Assembly: GCA_933228895.1 (NCBI GenBank)
Contig: OW121846.1
Location: 79,806,064-79,870,063, forward strand
Direction: 5' to 3'
Length of the DNA: 64,000 bases
Source of the DNA: Platycnemis pennipes
Taxonomy: Eukaryota; Arthropoda; Insecta; Odonata; Platycnemididae
Positions 21,490-33,519 of this stretch are shown here, one piece after another. A model generated the notes under the pieces. The model had not been told where the DNA came from and ran no database searches. It saw nothing but the letters and a program-made list of their open reading frames with translations. Position numbers and translations under genes: made by a program. Numbering within the stretch: position 1 is the first letter of the stretch; every line of letters starts with the position of its first letter.

Positions 21490-23125
21490 ACGTAGTGCTC
21501 TATTTTGAAGCTTCTTTCCACCGGAAATGGGAACCGGTAAACCTATGAAAATATTTCCGCATTAGATATTCAAACCCAGATCGTCATGGAGAAAAGACAT
21601 TTCTATGCTTAACACTCAAATTAGATTCTCCTCTCTACCACTTAAGTGCCTTTCCAACAATTCCCCAGGAAGAGTTCCATACTTTACCTAACGTCATGCT
21701 CTTCCTCCTTGCAGCAAATCCGAGCAATGCCATCCAACGTATACGACATTTAAAACACCAAACAATCAGCATCTATTGACAACCTTGCTAGCCACCTCGA
21801 GTCTAAATAATTGTTTGAACAATCACAGCAAAATGTACTTTACTGACTTCCCCGCAAGTCGGCTCGAGGGTGCGAGCAGGGAGTGAGTTTAACCAAGCGT
21901 ACACCACGTACACGCACTGAGTTTACCTATGCTACCTATCTAATGAGATAAATATGACATATGACTCACATAATTTGAAAGAAAATACTATGTCACATAG
22001 TATGAAAAATGTGGACTTCTTAGAAGCTATAGTTAAGAGTATGTTAATACCAACGCCGGGTGTCTCTCCAACTTTCTCCCGTTCCCTCCAATATAATAAA
22101 TCTCGACATTCATTTACACACCAGCCTTAAATAAAGACCGTAACAATCGGTCTACTTCCCGGAATAACTAATACTATTACTTCCAAGACATCGCCTCTTG
22201 GATGGAGAACGGCTGTTGTTGCGAGGCCCGATTGTTTCGGACGGCGACAGCTGCTTTTCATTGCCTCATGAAAATCTCCTCTTTTTATCGCTCTATAATA
22301 TTGAGTCATTTTTCAGGCCATTCTCCTTCGTCGAACCAGAGTATTTTATAACTCCTAACCAAACGAAAGAATTGTGGTTGTGTTTATTCTGCTTTTCTAA
22401 GGCCGAGCTAAACACCATGGCTAGTGTATCTGTTTCGTCGATATGCCTTGCGCATCTAAGTCGGAAGTGATGTTAGGTTCCGTCTTTACGATTCAAGTAA
22501 AATGCTCATTAACAGAGGGATTTTGTTAGTGTGGGATTGACGTACGTGATTCATGCACGAGAAAATGAACTCTTACATAACCCTAGTCATAAATTTGGTA
22601 GAAATATATGAGGGTGAATGAAAACTAGGTTTTCTGTGTTATCCTACATTTAAATATAGGCGCAAAAGTATCTAAGGTGTAAGGTTACATCCGAAGGATG
22701 GAGTATTGAACACGACGTGTTTTCCACAAAGCATGCAAGTGGGGACCCTTAGGCCAATGGAAAACGTTTTCCAATGCCAGGAGTCGTACCCTGGTCTTTG
22801 GGAGTGGAGACTATTTCACATGCCACAACACCCATCTGATCCCCTGAAATGAAGGAAACTATTTATCATTTAAAATATTCCTGTAAATGAACCATAGTTT
22901 AATTAATCATAAAATTGGGAACGCAAGAGCAGAGAACTGGGATTACAGGGCTTTTCAGCTAGTAATTCCAGCCGGTATTTTTTTATTCGACTAGGCACTG
23001 GTATTTTTCCTGGGTGAATAAGCAGAGAGAAAGAAAAAATGATAGGAAAGAGCGTGAATGGAAGGTCGTAAATTTGGAGGAAATGAGTAAACGGGAATTT
23101 TAACGCAAAGACCATTGGGAAAAGT
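21490..23125 (+). repeat. Left arm of a 1.6-kb inverted duplication
   Basis: This block recurs in reverse order and orientation at 56456-58085. It includes the SINE-like repeat at 21490-21935, a SINE core at 22020-22140, and an ACGGCTGTTGTTGCGAGGCC stretch near 22208. It also includes the minus-strand SINE at 22610-22865 and the 22900-23125 sequence. The arms are considerably diverged, so the duplication is old. Confidence 0.7.
22610..22865 (-). repeat. tRNA-derived SINE, minus strand
   Basis: On the minus strand a tRNA-like head (GGCATGTGAAATAGTCTCC, then B box GGGTACGACTCC near 22785) leads into a TTTTCCATTGGCCTAAGGG body and a CATCCTTCGGATGTAACC tail. The plus-strand relative at 56745-56950 preserves the B box better (GGGAACGAGTCCC). 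Confidence 0.6.
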
Positions 23126-23479
23126 GCCTAGATACATACAAGAAGAGAGGAATTCAGTATGGCACATGCATTGGGCAAGTATAAATCAGTATTTATTGAT
23201 TACTGTTATCCAGAAACCAGTGGGCTCCATGGGACCCATGCTGAGTGGTGGTTTGTGGGCTCTTAGTGCCCCCCACTTAGGCAATCATGTTAACATCATT
23301 CTAGGCTCCGCTCTACATTTTCTTGAGAGGAGACGTAGAATATTCTTGCATACACTCCCTTCTCTTTGCATATTTCATTATCGCGAGTATTTCCGAGAGA
23401 TTTTACGTCGTCACAACTAGTGACTTTTATACTTGTGTTACACGTTACGCGCTTTATTGAATTCGTTTTATACATATAT

Positions 23480-26116
23480 GGGTCATTCCACCTAAATTCA
23501 ACAAACGTTTGTACCTTAGGGTCTCAGATTATGATAAAAATTAGTGTATGGCAAAAAAATCAACTCAAACTGAATATTCTCAAACAGTTTAGTGAAAAAA
23601 AATTCTTTGAGCGAATTATGCATGCTTTAATTTTTTCGCATTTTTAGCAAAAATCTGAGCCTTAAATCATATTATTACTTATATCTCCGCTTGTAATTGT
23701 CAGGCGGCAATGATTAATAACTCTTTTGAAAGCTTAATCTTTATTGAATGCAAATATATTATTAAAAAGCTAATTTCTTCTAAACCCTATTGTTGTTAAT
23801 TACTTATGTTCAAACAATTGTTAATAATTTTTTTTCAAAAACTCCATCTCAGAATCTGCCGAAACTTTTTTCCGCAATGCGATCATACCCAGCTAACTAT
23901 TCCAAAAGTAAAATTTAGTGGAAATTTATAAATGCGTATTTTATAAATATTTAAACATTTAAAATTTCTCTCGCGTGGCCCGGCCCCATTTGGAATACTT
24001 ACAGAAGACACGCGATGCAAGCCTAAAAATTTCCTAATTGCACAAGGACGTGGCCATATGAGATAAAAATATATTATAAACTCTAATTGTTTCCAACAAT
24101 TGTTATACGTTCTGTTAAATTGATGTTTGCAGAGAAATTTACCATTGAGCCCCACTTAAGTTTCCAGGAGGATTAACTTTTATTTGAGCTAAAAATTGGT
24201 GACAATTAATATAAAAAACTTTTTAAAAATCTTCAAGTACAATTAATTGATGAAATGAAATGAAAATAAATTACATTTATGGAATGTTTGCATCATTTGT
24301 TCTAGCATAAAAATTTCTTCATTTTTGCTATCTCACTTTTTTTATCTCTATAGGCAAATTTACTGCAAACTCCGATGTTAGTGTTCAAATATTTTTTATC
24401 TATGCAAAAAAATTTCATTTCCAATTCTAGTCGAGAGCCTGCAGCTGTGGCTTTTCGTGCATTGAGACGTTTTCCGTAAACGTAGCTCCCTCTAAAAAGA
24501 AATAATTTATGGCACCTCTGGAATAGGGAAAGAGGGTAAAAACCTTTCCACTTCCTTTCAGAACCCTATTATTATGAACCCGTTGGTGGCCAATTCTGCC
24601 CCTTGCGGTATGTGCCTAAAAGCTTGAAGGAAAGTGTTCGCGAGACAGTGTCTTTAAATGTATCGAAGTGATCTGCAGCTCATCGAGGATAGAAGTGGTG
24701 TCAAAGTGGAAACCGTGTGCGTTAACAATGAAAAATCGTTTCTTACTTTCTATTCAAAGCGTCAAAAACTGTGTTTCAATCCACTGAAACTGCATTGCAT
24801 TATCCGAAGTGCTAATTTACATAAAATTACTGCCAAATATTACAAAAAGAAAATTTTCAGCACTAGAGCGATGTATTTGGTCGAGGACAGAAAATTGTGT
24901 CGTCAGTGCAGTATTTCTGAATAAGGGAGTCGCGAAAGATGACACAGCAAGGTCTCCCATCAGTCATCAAGAAGACGTTCCTGAATAGCTTCTGGCTGCA
25001 GAAGCAGAACCGTCACAACCGGGGACTTCGGGTTTGCAATTTGCGGTGGCTCATGTATCACTACCTACAAGGAACTCCAGCAACGACAGTGACTCATAAG
25101 GAGAGAGAGATGGTGTACCTTATTCACCTCGACAATATACGCGAGAATAAATCAACCTTAGTTTATCCGAAATCGATTTGACTGTAAATAGACAAAAATT
25201 GAGAAGTAGAAAATACTCTTAAGAAAAAATTCATAAAATTACTTCTATTTATCTAAGAGCAATCGGGAGAGTATGGGGAAAAGCAAAAACTACCCTCGGC
25301 CCATAAGAATTAGTAGGGTATGAAATGCTAAGTCAAATCAAGAAAAATTTGCTGAAGCTTATTCCTACAGTAAAAAAAGTCCTGTCTACACTGCCTAAAA
25401 GTTGGAGTGTGGCAAAAATTCAAGAGAAATTTGGACCAACACAATATTTAGTTAGAAAAGAGAAAGAACAAATAATAATTGTTTTTAACATTTATAGTTT
25501 TTAATATATTTTTATCTCATATAGCCACGACCTTGAGCAATTAGGGAATTTTTAGGCTTCCATCGCGTGTCTGCTGCATGTATTCCAAATGGCGCAGTGA
25601 GAGAAGGAAAGCGGGCAGCCCAAGAGAAATTTTATATGTTTAAATATTTATAAAAAACGCATTTATGAATTGCCAATAAATTTTACTTTTGGTATAGTTA
25701 GCTGTGTATGTTTGCATTGCGAAAAAAAAGCTTCGGCCGATTCTGAGATGGAGTATTTGAGAAAAGTTTACTAACAATTTTTTAAACATTAGTAATTAAC
25801 AACAATAGGGTTTAGAAGAAAATCATTTTTTAATGATATATTTGCATTCAATAAAGATTTATCTTACAAAAGAGCTATTAATAATTGCTGCATGACAATT
25901 ACAAGCGGAGATATAAGTAATAATATGATTTAGGGCTCGGATTTTTGCTAAAAATGCGAAAAAATTAACAATGCATAATTCGCTCAAAAAATTTTTTTTT
26001 CAAAAAAACCGTAGGAGGGTAGTCAGTTTGAGTTGATGTTGTTGCCATACACTAATTTTTATCAAAATCTGAGACCCTAAGGGACAAACTTTTGTTGAAT
26101 TGATGTGGAATGACCC
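23480..26116. mobile_element. 2.64-kb DNA element with ~620-bp terminal inverted repeats
   Basis: The ends are GGGTCATTCCACC... (23480) and ...GTGGAATGACCC (26116), flanked by ATAT on both sides. ATAT is its own reverse complement, so it could be a 4-bp target duplication or part of the repeat. The arms 23480-~24098 and ~25488-26116 are reverse complements with scattered differences. The interior (24100-25487) holds short open frames. Tandem units 2 and 3 contain interior sequence without the left arm (30750-31860 and 43350-43800), and unit 3 also has the right arm (43815-44345). The superfamily is not assigned. Confidence 0.75.
24658..25504 (+). pseudogene. Interior coding relic of the 23480-26116 element
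   Basis: Three short frames look like parts of one protein. The first (24658-24924) carries KLCFNPLKLH ... AKYYKKKIFSTRAMYLVEDR and KLCRQC, a Cys-cluster layout (C-N-P-x-x-x-H ... K-L-C-x-x-C). The second (24939-25181) has no clear motif. The third (25325-25504) reads LPKSWSVAKIQEKFGPTQYL then VRKEKEQ. I recall this Cys-cluster plus PKSW..I...F....VRKAK arrangement from repeated arthropod and cnidarian proteins of presumed transposon origin, but I cannot confirm it here. The frames are short and out of register, so it is broken. Unit 2 has the first frame at 31308-31544, preceded by about 190 bases that unit 1 lacks. Confidence 0.45.
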
Positions 26117-26139
26117 ATATAACACATAGGATTCACGTA

Positions 26140-26320
26140 TTTAGAGCAGCAGTACTCCGTAGCATGGGCCATAAACCGTGGGAGACCTTTTGTTAAGAGC
26201 ACCGTAATACCAATGCCGGGTTTCTCTCCACCATTCACTCACATATATTTCTAGACAATTCCCTCGTAGGCCACCGCAAGGGCGTGTGGCATGGGGTGAA
26301 GATCACCAAGCAGCCAACTA
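26140..26320 (+). repeat. SINE core fragment (unit 1)
   Basis: Carries ATGGGCCATAAACCGTGGGA, then CCTTTTGTTAAGAGCACC and GGGTTTCTCTCCACCATTCA, and ends with the GTGTGGCATGGGGTGAAGAT block. The unit 3 counterpart is 44375-44560. Unit 2 lacks it. Confidence 0.6.
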
Positions 26321-26479
26321 GATTACTACATAGAAAAATTCTAGATTGTATGGTAACTTACAGATAGATGTTTAGTATCTACGTAGTAGTAAGAAAAATG
26401 AAGAACCATTACATGATTATACATGCATAATACGCTATAGACAGCTCTAAAATATTTCCCCTACATATCCCTTTTCAAA

Positions 26480-26990
26480 GCTGCCTATTGTGTTCTCTTA
26501 TAGCACGAGGGATATATGGAATTTTGAATCTATCAGTGCGTCAATCTATCTCACTAATCTTATTTATCTGGTCAACCTCATAAGCACAACTATAAAGAAG
26601 GTCTTCTTTCATTCATATGGGACATACACATGTCCATTTATTGGAAATGACTTCTTTGGATAGAAGAACCTGCGGTTGAATCACGAACACAGCCATTTCG
26701 CCTACTGTTTAGAAGAGCCTATAATAATGTCTACACTCAAGGAATGTCCTTTTCTCATGCATCGAAACTTTCAGGTTCGTAACAAAGTACGTTGAAGTTT
26801 CTTTAACTGACAATAATGTGCAGGAAAATAAATTAAAATACACGCATCTATCTACAGCGAATTTGTAGTTTGTAAATGGGAAAGGAGGCGTTTCAATACT
26901 GAAAATTAGGATACTCAAAAACAAAATAAAAATGTTGTAAAATACTTTTACCAACGATGTTTCATCTTAACTAATTATTCCTGTTTACAT
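26480..26990. other. No recognised gene
   Basis: This is unit-1-specific, AT-rich sequence between the SINE core and the gene-fragment segment. The minus-strand open frame at 26709-26954 has no recognisable motif and low-complexity hydrophobic content. Confidence 0.35.
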
Positions 26991-27638
26991 TAACGTCTAT
27001 ATAAATGAAGGAATTCCACTTAATCCTCCCAATATTCTCTTCTTTCCAGAGTATTTTTACAATTTACGTATAATTATTTCAATCTCTCGCGGGGTCAACA
27101 ATATAAGGTATTGAACAGTTGACGACATATATCACAATTTGTAGCTAAGTAATAATAAAATATATTAAAAAATAGTAGTGATCCAGAAAAAAATCGGTAT
27201 TACTAGAAAAACAATGTTATAACATTAGAAAGGCATAGTCGTTTAACGAATGAGGGACATCATAAAAAGAAATTAAAGAAAACTGAGTTCAGTAATTCTC
27301 GCCTAGCATGTTGACTTCCAAGGGAGCACCTAAATAATGCGTGGTTTGGATAGAAATGTTATTTACTGACTGGAGAAGAGAATCACTCAAATGGCAGTGG
27401 AATTTTTACATCTCATCGTTATGTTATCACCAGCCAAAAATTCAATGCAACTATCGCAGGAAATTTTCACTTATCGCCATTCAATACCAATAAATAACCT
27501 TACCTTTTTGAAATAATCTAGTTTTTACTTATTTATATATGATGGCTGATGGATTGGAATTAAACAATAGCCTTATTTGAATAGACGAAGACATTTTACG
27601 ACAGTAATGTTAGCCCATTTTTTTATTTCTCATTGCAG

Positions 27639-28010
27639 CTTCGCTATGAAAGACCTGTTATCAGGGTCATAGCGGCCGTAATTTGTCTTTCTATGCTGGT
27701 TGCAGGAATCATGTAGATAGCGAAGAAGAGAATATTACCTAAATTATTCTGCCGTACATCACCAACATATAAAACTCATCCGGATATTATGGGCAAATGA
27801 TGCTAATAAATGGTAAAACTCTCCTCAAACGTGATTTTAAGCTTAAATTATTTTTTAATTCTTCCAATGCCTTATCAGTGTATCAATTCAATTTTCACTG
27901 TATACTGCTATAAATATTAATGTAAATTTCAGGGTCAAAGGTGGAGTTTCACGATATGTTATCCTTTATCTTCGTTCCTGGAAACCTACCGATAGTCCAT
28001 GAGAAAAATT
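27639..28010 (+). pseudogene. Spliced type II membrane gene fragment, unit 1 (exons 2 and 3)
   Basis: Exon 2 (27639-27792) follows an AG acceptor and encodes RYERPVIRVIAAVICLSML, an N-terminal basic cap plus one hydrophobic segment. A TAG then interrupts it (27714-27716), and KKRILPKLFCRTSP follows. Its donor is GC instead of GT (27793-27794). Exon 3 starts at 27933 after TTTCAG and reads SKVEFHDMLSF then FVPGNLPIVHEKNFG before frame loss. The exon 1 start codon equivalent (27066) is ACG. Splice phase between exons 2 and 3 agrees in all three units, so this is a real gene structure. The copy is dead. Confidence 0.6.
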
Positions 28011-28379
28011 TTGGAGAATAATATTTGATTTAATACCACAAGGTTTTGAGTAAGGCGTTGGAAAGGGGAAGGGGTGAACGCTAAAAAAGACCTGCATTTT
28101 TCTTTCGCCCGAGACGAAAAACAATGTGCTCTAAGTGCTGACGTGATGGTTGAAGGAGACAAGAAAATTGAAGCCGCGTGATCGGATAGGGTCATACATT
28201 AGGGCACGGAATACCGCATACGTAGGCATAGCAAAGGGATAGGTAGGGGAAATATGTTAGAGTAGCCTGTAGTGCATGATGCATGTAGTAACAACCAATC
28301 CCTTATTACTATGTAGATACTAACAGTCTAGTTGCCTGATATTCTATAGTTTCATGTTTGCATGTTTATAGCGCATGCT

Positions 28380-28445
28380 TGGTGATCTTCACCCCTTGCC
28401 ACACACCCTGGCGATGGCTTGCAGGGTATCGCGTCAATGTACATG
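28380..28445 (-). repeat. SINE core fragment upstream of RT copy 1
   Basis: It contains a GGTGATCTTCACCCCTTGCC block with GGCTTGCAGGGTATCGCG, the reverse complement of the tail at 26270-26310. The same piece precedes RT copies 2 (about 41000-41050) and 3 (about 49860-49915). Confidence 0.5.
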
Positions 28446-28479
28446 CGTAAAAGAATAAGGAACGAAGTAAGTCACAAGG

Positions 28480-30267
28480 TCAGGAAATCTAGAGAAATGT
28501 GGATGAACAATCAATGCAAAGATGTATAATACAATCTTTCCCCTGGAAATGTGGAAACTGCCATTAGATAGTGAGGAACCACTTCAAGGAACGGTGAGCA
28601 AGACGAAATGCTATAAGAGACAAGAATAGAGAAGTTTTGATTGAAAATGAAGACAAAGTGAAGATATCTGGAAGAGGTTTACAACGGGAACAATCTCAGC
28701 ACGAAAGTTGTTAAAAAGAAAAGCGAAGTCGGGAAGGATAACATTGCAGCATCTATATTTTGTAAGTTCTGAATTCGAAGCCGCATTATGGGATATATAA
28801 GGCTCCTGGAATTGATGATATCTCCGCCGAACTGGTAAGGAATACGGAATAAGGAATACCCTAAAAAGACATCTCTTAAAGGCCATCTGTGACATGTACT
28901 CAACAGGAGAAATACCCAGGGACTTCGAGAAAGACATAATAATTCCTATTCCCAGAAAACAGAGAGCGGAGAAATGTGAAAATTTTATGACTATGAGTCT
29001 GACGACACATGCATCAAAGATATTAACAAGGATTATCTACAGAAGAATAGAACGAAAAGCATAGGAGTTCCTGGATGAAGATCAATTCGAATTCAGGAAA
29101 AGAAAGGGTACAAGGGAAGCAATATTGGCCCTTAGGCTACTCATAGAGAAGAGAATGCAGAAGAACAAACCAACGTTCATTGCTTTTGTGGATTTAGAGA
29201 AGGCCTTTGACCACGTGGATTGGGATTCAATGCTTGGAATTCTGAAGGGAATTGGAGTGTCCTACAATGACCGAAGAATTTTACACATTCTGTATAAAAT
29301 CCAAGTAGCGGTGATAAAATCTGGACCCAGCTGGGAAGAAGCAAGAATAAGGAAAGGAGTGAGACAAGTATGTGCACTGTCTCCCGTAATTTTTAATGTT
29401 TACATCGAGAGAGCCATCAATGAAGTCAAGGAGTCAAGGATCAAGTATTCTGGAGTGAACATCCACGGAGAAACAAACAGTATGCTACGATTCGCTGATT
29501 ACATTGATCTCATAGCAGAGACAGAGAAGGAGCTGAATAACATGATAACATCCACGGAAATGACAATAGCCAGTTATCATCTGAAGATCAATAAGAAGAA
29601 AACTAAGATATTGGCATGCAACAAGAGAGATAAGGCAGAAACCAACGTTATGCTAGGCCAAAACCAACGTTATGCTAAGAAAACAGAAACCGGAAGAGAT
29701 GAAAGAGTTCCGTTACCTGGGAAGCGGAGTGACCAACGATGGACGAAGGAAGAAAGAAATTGTGAGTAGAATAGCCCAGGCAATGAGGGAATTTCATAAA
29801 ATAAATAATCTAGCTTCAGCTCGAAATACAAGCTTGGAAGTAAGGAAGCAATTCATCAAAACGTATATCTGGAGCATGTTTTTTCACGGCAGGAAGGCAT
29901 GGGCGATGACAGCAGCGGATAAGAAAAGGGTGGAAGCATTTGAGATAAGGTGCTATGGAAGAATGATGAAGATGAAATGGATCAGCCGAGTGACAAATGA
30001 AGAAGTCCTAAGAAGAGTGGGAGAAAGAAGAAGTGTGCTGAAAACTATAAAAAGAAGACGGGACAACTTATTAGGCCGCATCATAAGACACAATGGCCTG
30101 ATGAAGACAATCGTCGGAAGAAAAGTGAACGGGAAAAATGGAATAGCAGGCGTCTTATGAGTTACATAGAACAGGTGGTAAAGGACGTGAAAGAGAGGAA
30201 CTACCTTAATATGAAGAGGTTGGCCAATAGAGGAATCGAGTGGAGGGCTGCGTCAAACCAATTCTAG
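28480..30267 (+). pseudogene. LINE reverse transcriptase pseudogene, copy 1
   Basis: This is the RT domain and C-terminal part of an endonuclease-RT LINE, with the endonuclease half missing. RT block 1 is seen near 28940-29040 (IIPIPRKQRAEKCENF, MSLTTHASKILTRIIYR). Motif A is AFVDLEKAFDHVDW, motif B VCALSPVIFNVYI, and motif C RFADYIDLIAE, where the second catalytic Asp of FADD is Tyr. A TAG (29062-29064) cuts RKA-EFLDEDQF. A 22-bp duplication (29641-29684) shifts the frame into a second open piece (29672-30160) encoding EFRYLGSGVTNDGRRKKEIV and RIIRHNGLMKTIV. Coding ends at 30267 (SNQF-stop). Clade undetermined. Inactive. Confidence 0.85.
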
Positions 30268-30289
30268 AATTATTGATCGTTGATGATGA

Positions 30290-30745
30290 TGCGCATTTCA
30301 ACTGGCCTTAAAGGTGATGATTGGTTTTTCATAAATAATCAAATACTTGAATATTTCGGCTACTTCCAATGTTAAAATAATAATAATTTATAGTGGAAAA
30401 ATTATTTGTAACAATATTTCACACGCAATTCAGATATTATACGTAAGTTCTTAAAAATATTTCTCGAGAAATTATAAACCTCAGAAATTGAAATGAATGG
30501 AAATTGAATGAATTGTTAAGGGATTATTTTGTCTTTAAATTATAAGGTATTTTTTATATTTTATACGCTTTTAAACTATTTGTTTTTATTTCAATGATAT
30601 TAAAAGGGCTCTTTTAATGGTATTTGCCAACTTTCTTAGCGGAATGATGGGAATATTCGAAATAAAAAAAATTATTTGTGATGGAGTCCACTGGACCCCA
30701 GCGTGCAATTTAAGATTTTCCTTCGAAATTTGCATTCCTAATATT
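30290..30745 (+). repeat. AT-rich post-RT tail shared by all units and by the E region
   Basis: Starts with GATGCGCATTTCAACTGGCC, then includes TTAAAAGGGCTCTTTTAATG and GAGTCCACTGGACCCCAGCG. Copies lie at 42895-43345 and 51780-51985. Diverged forms lie near 54940-54960, 60510-60910, 63450-63870 and 63950-64000. It ties the tandem units to the E repeats on the right. Confidence 0.65.
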
Positions 30746-31307
30746 TGTTTGTTCTAGCAGAAAAATTTCTTCATTTTGGCTATCTCACTCTTTTTATCTC
30801 TATAGGCAAATTTACTGCAAACTCCGATGTTAGTGTTCAAATATTTTTTATCTATGCAAAAAAATTTCATTTTCAAATCTAGTCGAGAGCCTGCAGCTGT
30901 GGCTTTTCGTGCATTGAGACGTTTTCCGTAAACGTAGCTCCCTCTAAAAATAAATAATTTATGGCACCTCTGGAATAGGGAAAGAGGGTAAAAACCTTTC
31001 CACTTCCTTTCAGAACCCTATTATTATGAACCCGTTGGTGGCCAATTCTGCCCCTTGCAGTATGTGCCTAAAAGCTTGAAGGAAGAGCATCTAGCTGCTT
31101 TTATTTTTGTTGACAGCCGCGGTTATTCACCGAAGAAATCTCAGTTAGTTTTGGTCTGTCACCGCGTGTGCATCTTCTTATTCAAGAGCGGTCTGCCTTC
31201 TCTTTTTTCTCGTACATAGTTTTTCAAACTAATTGTCAAAATTGTGTATAAATGTTTTTCATTGGCGCAGTGAGAGAAGGAAAGTGTTCGCGAGACAGTG
31301 TCTTTAA

Positions 31308-31544
31308 ATGTATCGAAGCGATCTGCAGCTCATCGAGGATAGAAGTGGTGTCAAAGTGGAAACCGTGTGCGTTAACAATGAAAAAGCGTTTCTTACTTTC
31401 TATTCAAAGCGTCAAAAATTGTGTTTCAATCCACTGAAACTGCATTGCATTATCCGAAGTGCTAATTTACATAAAAAAACTGCCAAATATTACAAAAAGA
31501 AAATTTTCAGCACTAGAGCGATGTATTTGGTCGAGGACAGATAA
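31308..31544 (+). pseudogene. Cys-cluster ORF relic of the long-TIR element, unit 2
   Basis: It matches 24658-24924 (SDLQLIEDRSGVKVETVCVN, KLCFNPLKLH, AMYLVEDR) but stops at TAA before KLCRQC. Here it is preceded by about 190 bases (31085-31275) missing from unit 1, including GGCGCAGTGAGAGAAGG, a sequence also in the right arm of the unit 1 element. Unit 3 has lost this frame. Confidence 0.45.
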
Positions 31545-31864
31545 TTGTGTCGTCAGTGCAGTGTTTCTAAATAAGGGAGTCGCGGAAGATGACACAGCAA
31601 GATCTCCCATCAGTCATCAAGAAGACGTTCCTGAATAGCTTCTGGCTGCAGAAGCAGTACCGTCACAACCGGGGACTTCTGGTTTGAAATTTGCGGAGGC
31701 TCATGTATCACTACCTACAAAGAAATTCTAGCAACGACAGGGACTCATAAGGAGAGAGAGATGGTGTACCTTATTCACCTCGACAATCTATGCTAGAATA
31801 AATCATCCTGAGTTTATTCGAAATCGATTTGACTGTAAATAGACAAAAATTTAGAAGTAGAAAA

Positions 31865-31955
31865 TTCAAGCCATCGAGGAGCAAAGAGCCTTCCCTTAAT
31901 AAGAGAGATAAGGCCCAACCCCTTTTTCATCAAATTTTTTTTCCATCTCTTGCCC
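31865..31955 (+). repeat. Segment D end-piece misplaced in unit 2
   Basis: The stretch CCATCGAGGAGCAAAG ... AAGAGAGATAAGGCCCAACC matches 39400-39475 and 48290-48365, where it belongs to segment D. Here it is fused between element interior and the gene fragment, replacing the right arm and SINE core found in units 1 and 3. It reads as a rearrangement scar. Confidence 0.65.
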
Positions 31956-32025
31956 TCTATATAAATGAAGGAATTTCACTTAATCCTCCCAATATCCTCT
32001 TCAATCCAGAGTATTTTTACAATTT

Positions 32026-33009
32026 ATGTGTAATTATTTCACTCTCTCGCGGGGTCAACAATATGAGGTATTGAATAGTTGACGACATATATCACAATTT
32101 GTAGCTATGTAACAATAATATATATTAAAAAATAGTAGTGATCCAGAAAAAAATTGGTATTACTAGAAAAACAATGTTATAACAATAGAAAGGCATAGTC
32201 GTTTAACGAATGAGGGACATCATAAAAAGAAATTAAAGAAAACTGAGTTCAGTAATTTTCGCCTAGCATGTTGACTTCCAAGAGAGCACCTCAATAATGC
32301 GTGGTTTGGATAGAAATGTTATTTTCTGACTGGAGAAGAGAATCACTCAAATGGCAGTGGAATTTTTACATCTCATCGTTATCTTATCACCAGCCAAAAA
32401 TTCAATGCAACTATCGCAGGATATTTTCACTTATCACCATTCAATACCAATAAATAACCTTACCTTTTTGAAATAATCTAGTTTTTACTTATTTATATAT
32501 GAGGGCTGATGGATTAGAATTAAACAATAGCCTAATTTGATTAGACGAAGACACTTTACGACAGAAATGTTAGCCCATTTTTCATTTCTCATTGCAGCTT
32601 CGCTATGAAAGGCCTGTTATCAGGGTCATAGCGGCCGTAATTTGTCTTTCTACGCTGGTTGCAGGAATCATGTATATAGCGAAGAAGAGAATATTACCTA
32701 AATTATTCTGCCGTACATCACCAACATATGAAACTCATCTGGATATTATGGGTAAATGATGCTAATAAATGGTAAACTCTCCTCAAACGTGATTTTAAGC
32801 TTAAATTATTTTTTAATTCTTCCAATGCCTTATCAGTGTATCAATTCAATTTTTACTGTATACCGCTTTAAATATTAATGTAAATTTCAGGGTCAAAGGT
32901 GGAGTTTCACGATATGTTATCGTTTACCTTCGTTCCTGGAAACCTACCAATAGTCCATGAGAAAAATTTTGGAGAGCAATATTTCATTTAATACCACAAG
33001 GTATTGAGT
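32026..33009 (+). pseudogene. Spliced type II membrane gene fragment, unit 2 (exons 1-3, exon 3 broken)
   Basis: Candidate exon 1 (32026-32067) reads MCNYFTLSRGQQYE with a GT donor at 32068. Exon 2 (32598-32751) is fully open: LRYERPVIRVIAAVICLSTL (basic cap then a membrane segment), VAGIMYIAKKRILPKLFC, RTSPTYETHLDIM. Its donor GGTAAATG and the exon 3 acceptor TTTCAG (32889-32890) restore a Gly codon in frame. Exon 3 encodes SKVEFHDMLSFTFVPGNLPI then VHEKNFGEQ before a 1-bp deletion and stop. The hAT-like element then splits the exon at 33018. A short cytoplasmic N-terminus plus one membrane segment suggests a type II (for example Golgi) enzyme stem. I cannot name the family. Confidence 0.6.
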
Positions 33010-33017
33010 ATGAACGT

Positions 33018-33519
33018 TAGGGCGGATCGGAAAAATCGATTTTTCGCGGAGAAACTTGGCCCTCTGGAAAAAGTTGTCAATGTGACTCAAAATGAGGCCA
33101 GAAAAATTTGGGACCTCTAGGTCAACCCTAGACCCTCGCGCCGTGGCCATTTATGGGTAGGGGGGCTGAAAATGGAAAAAGTCATGTTTTTAAATCGGTC
33201 CCTCATGGAATTTGTCGAGTTGCGGCCCTTTAGGGCAAATATTTCGTCCATTTGTACGTATCTGCAGCCGTTAAGCCACAAATCGTCTATTTTGAGTGCG
33301 CGGCCGCGCGTAATATGCACCGCCCACGCAGCGTCGCGGCGCTACGCTCCGAAGGCCGCCCGAGCGTCTCCTGTCGGCTCGCGCCTCCTGCCCGGTCGCC
33401 GCGAACGCAGCAAAACTCATCACGGATGCGTCTTCCGTCGTTGATCTCATTAATATTAGATAATTAAACAATTTCCAGGTAATAACAATTACGGAGGAAC
33501 TGTATGAAAGTAATATAAC
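33018..33519 (+). repeat. Left 502-bp terminal inverted repeat, CpG-rich core
   Basis: The outer part contains AAAAATCGATTTTT. The inner part (33290-33420) is strikingly CpG- and GC-rich against the AT-rich surroundings, including GCGGCCGCGCG. The right copy (36056-36557) shares it with a few base changes. Both arms stay open in one frame by composition only. I do not regard these frames as genes. Confidence 0.85.

Larger units (their letters stand above)
24295..30745 (+). repeat. Tandem unit 1 of three
   Basis: Unit 1 runs from the interior of the long-TIR element through the right arm, a SINE core (26140-26320), the spliced gene fragment (27.0-28.0 kb), the RT copy (28480-30267) and an AT-rich tail (30290-30745). 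It lacks the ~4-kb segment D present in units 2 and 3: gene-fragment sequence at about 28017 joins directly to sequence that in the others follows D (40667, 49535). Confidence 0.8.

Noticed and set aside
23476..26120. Firm 4-bp ATAT target duplication for the long-TIR element
   Set aside because: ATAT is palindromic and could simply be the outermost part of the inverted repeat. No empty site is available to decide.
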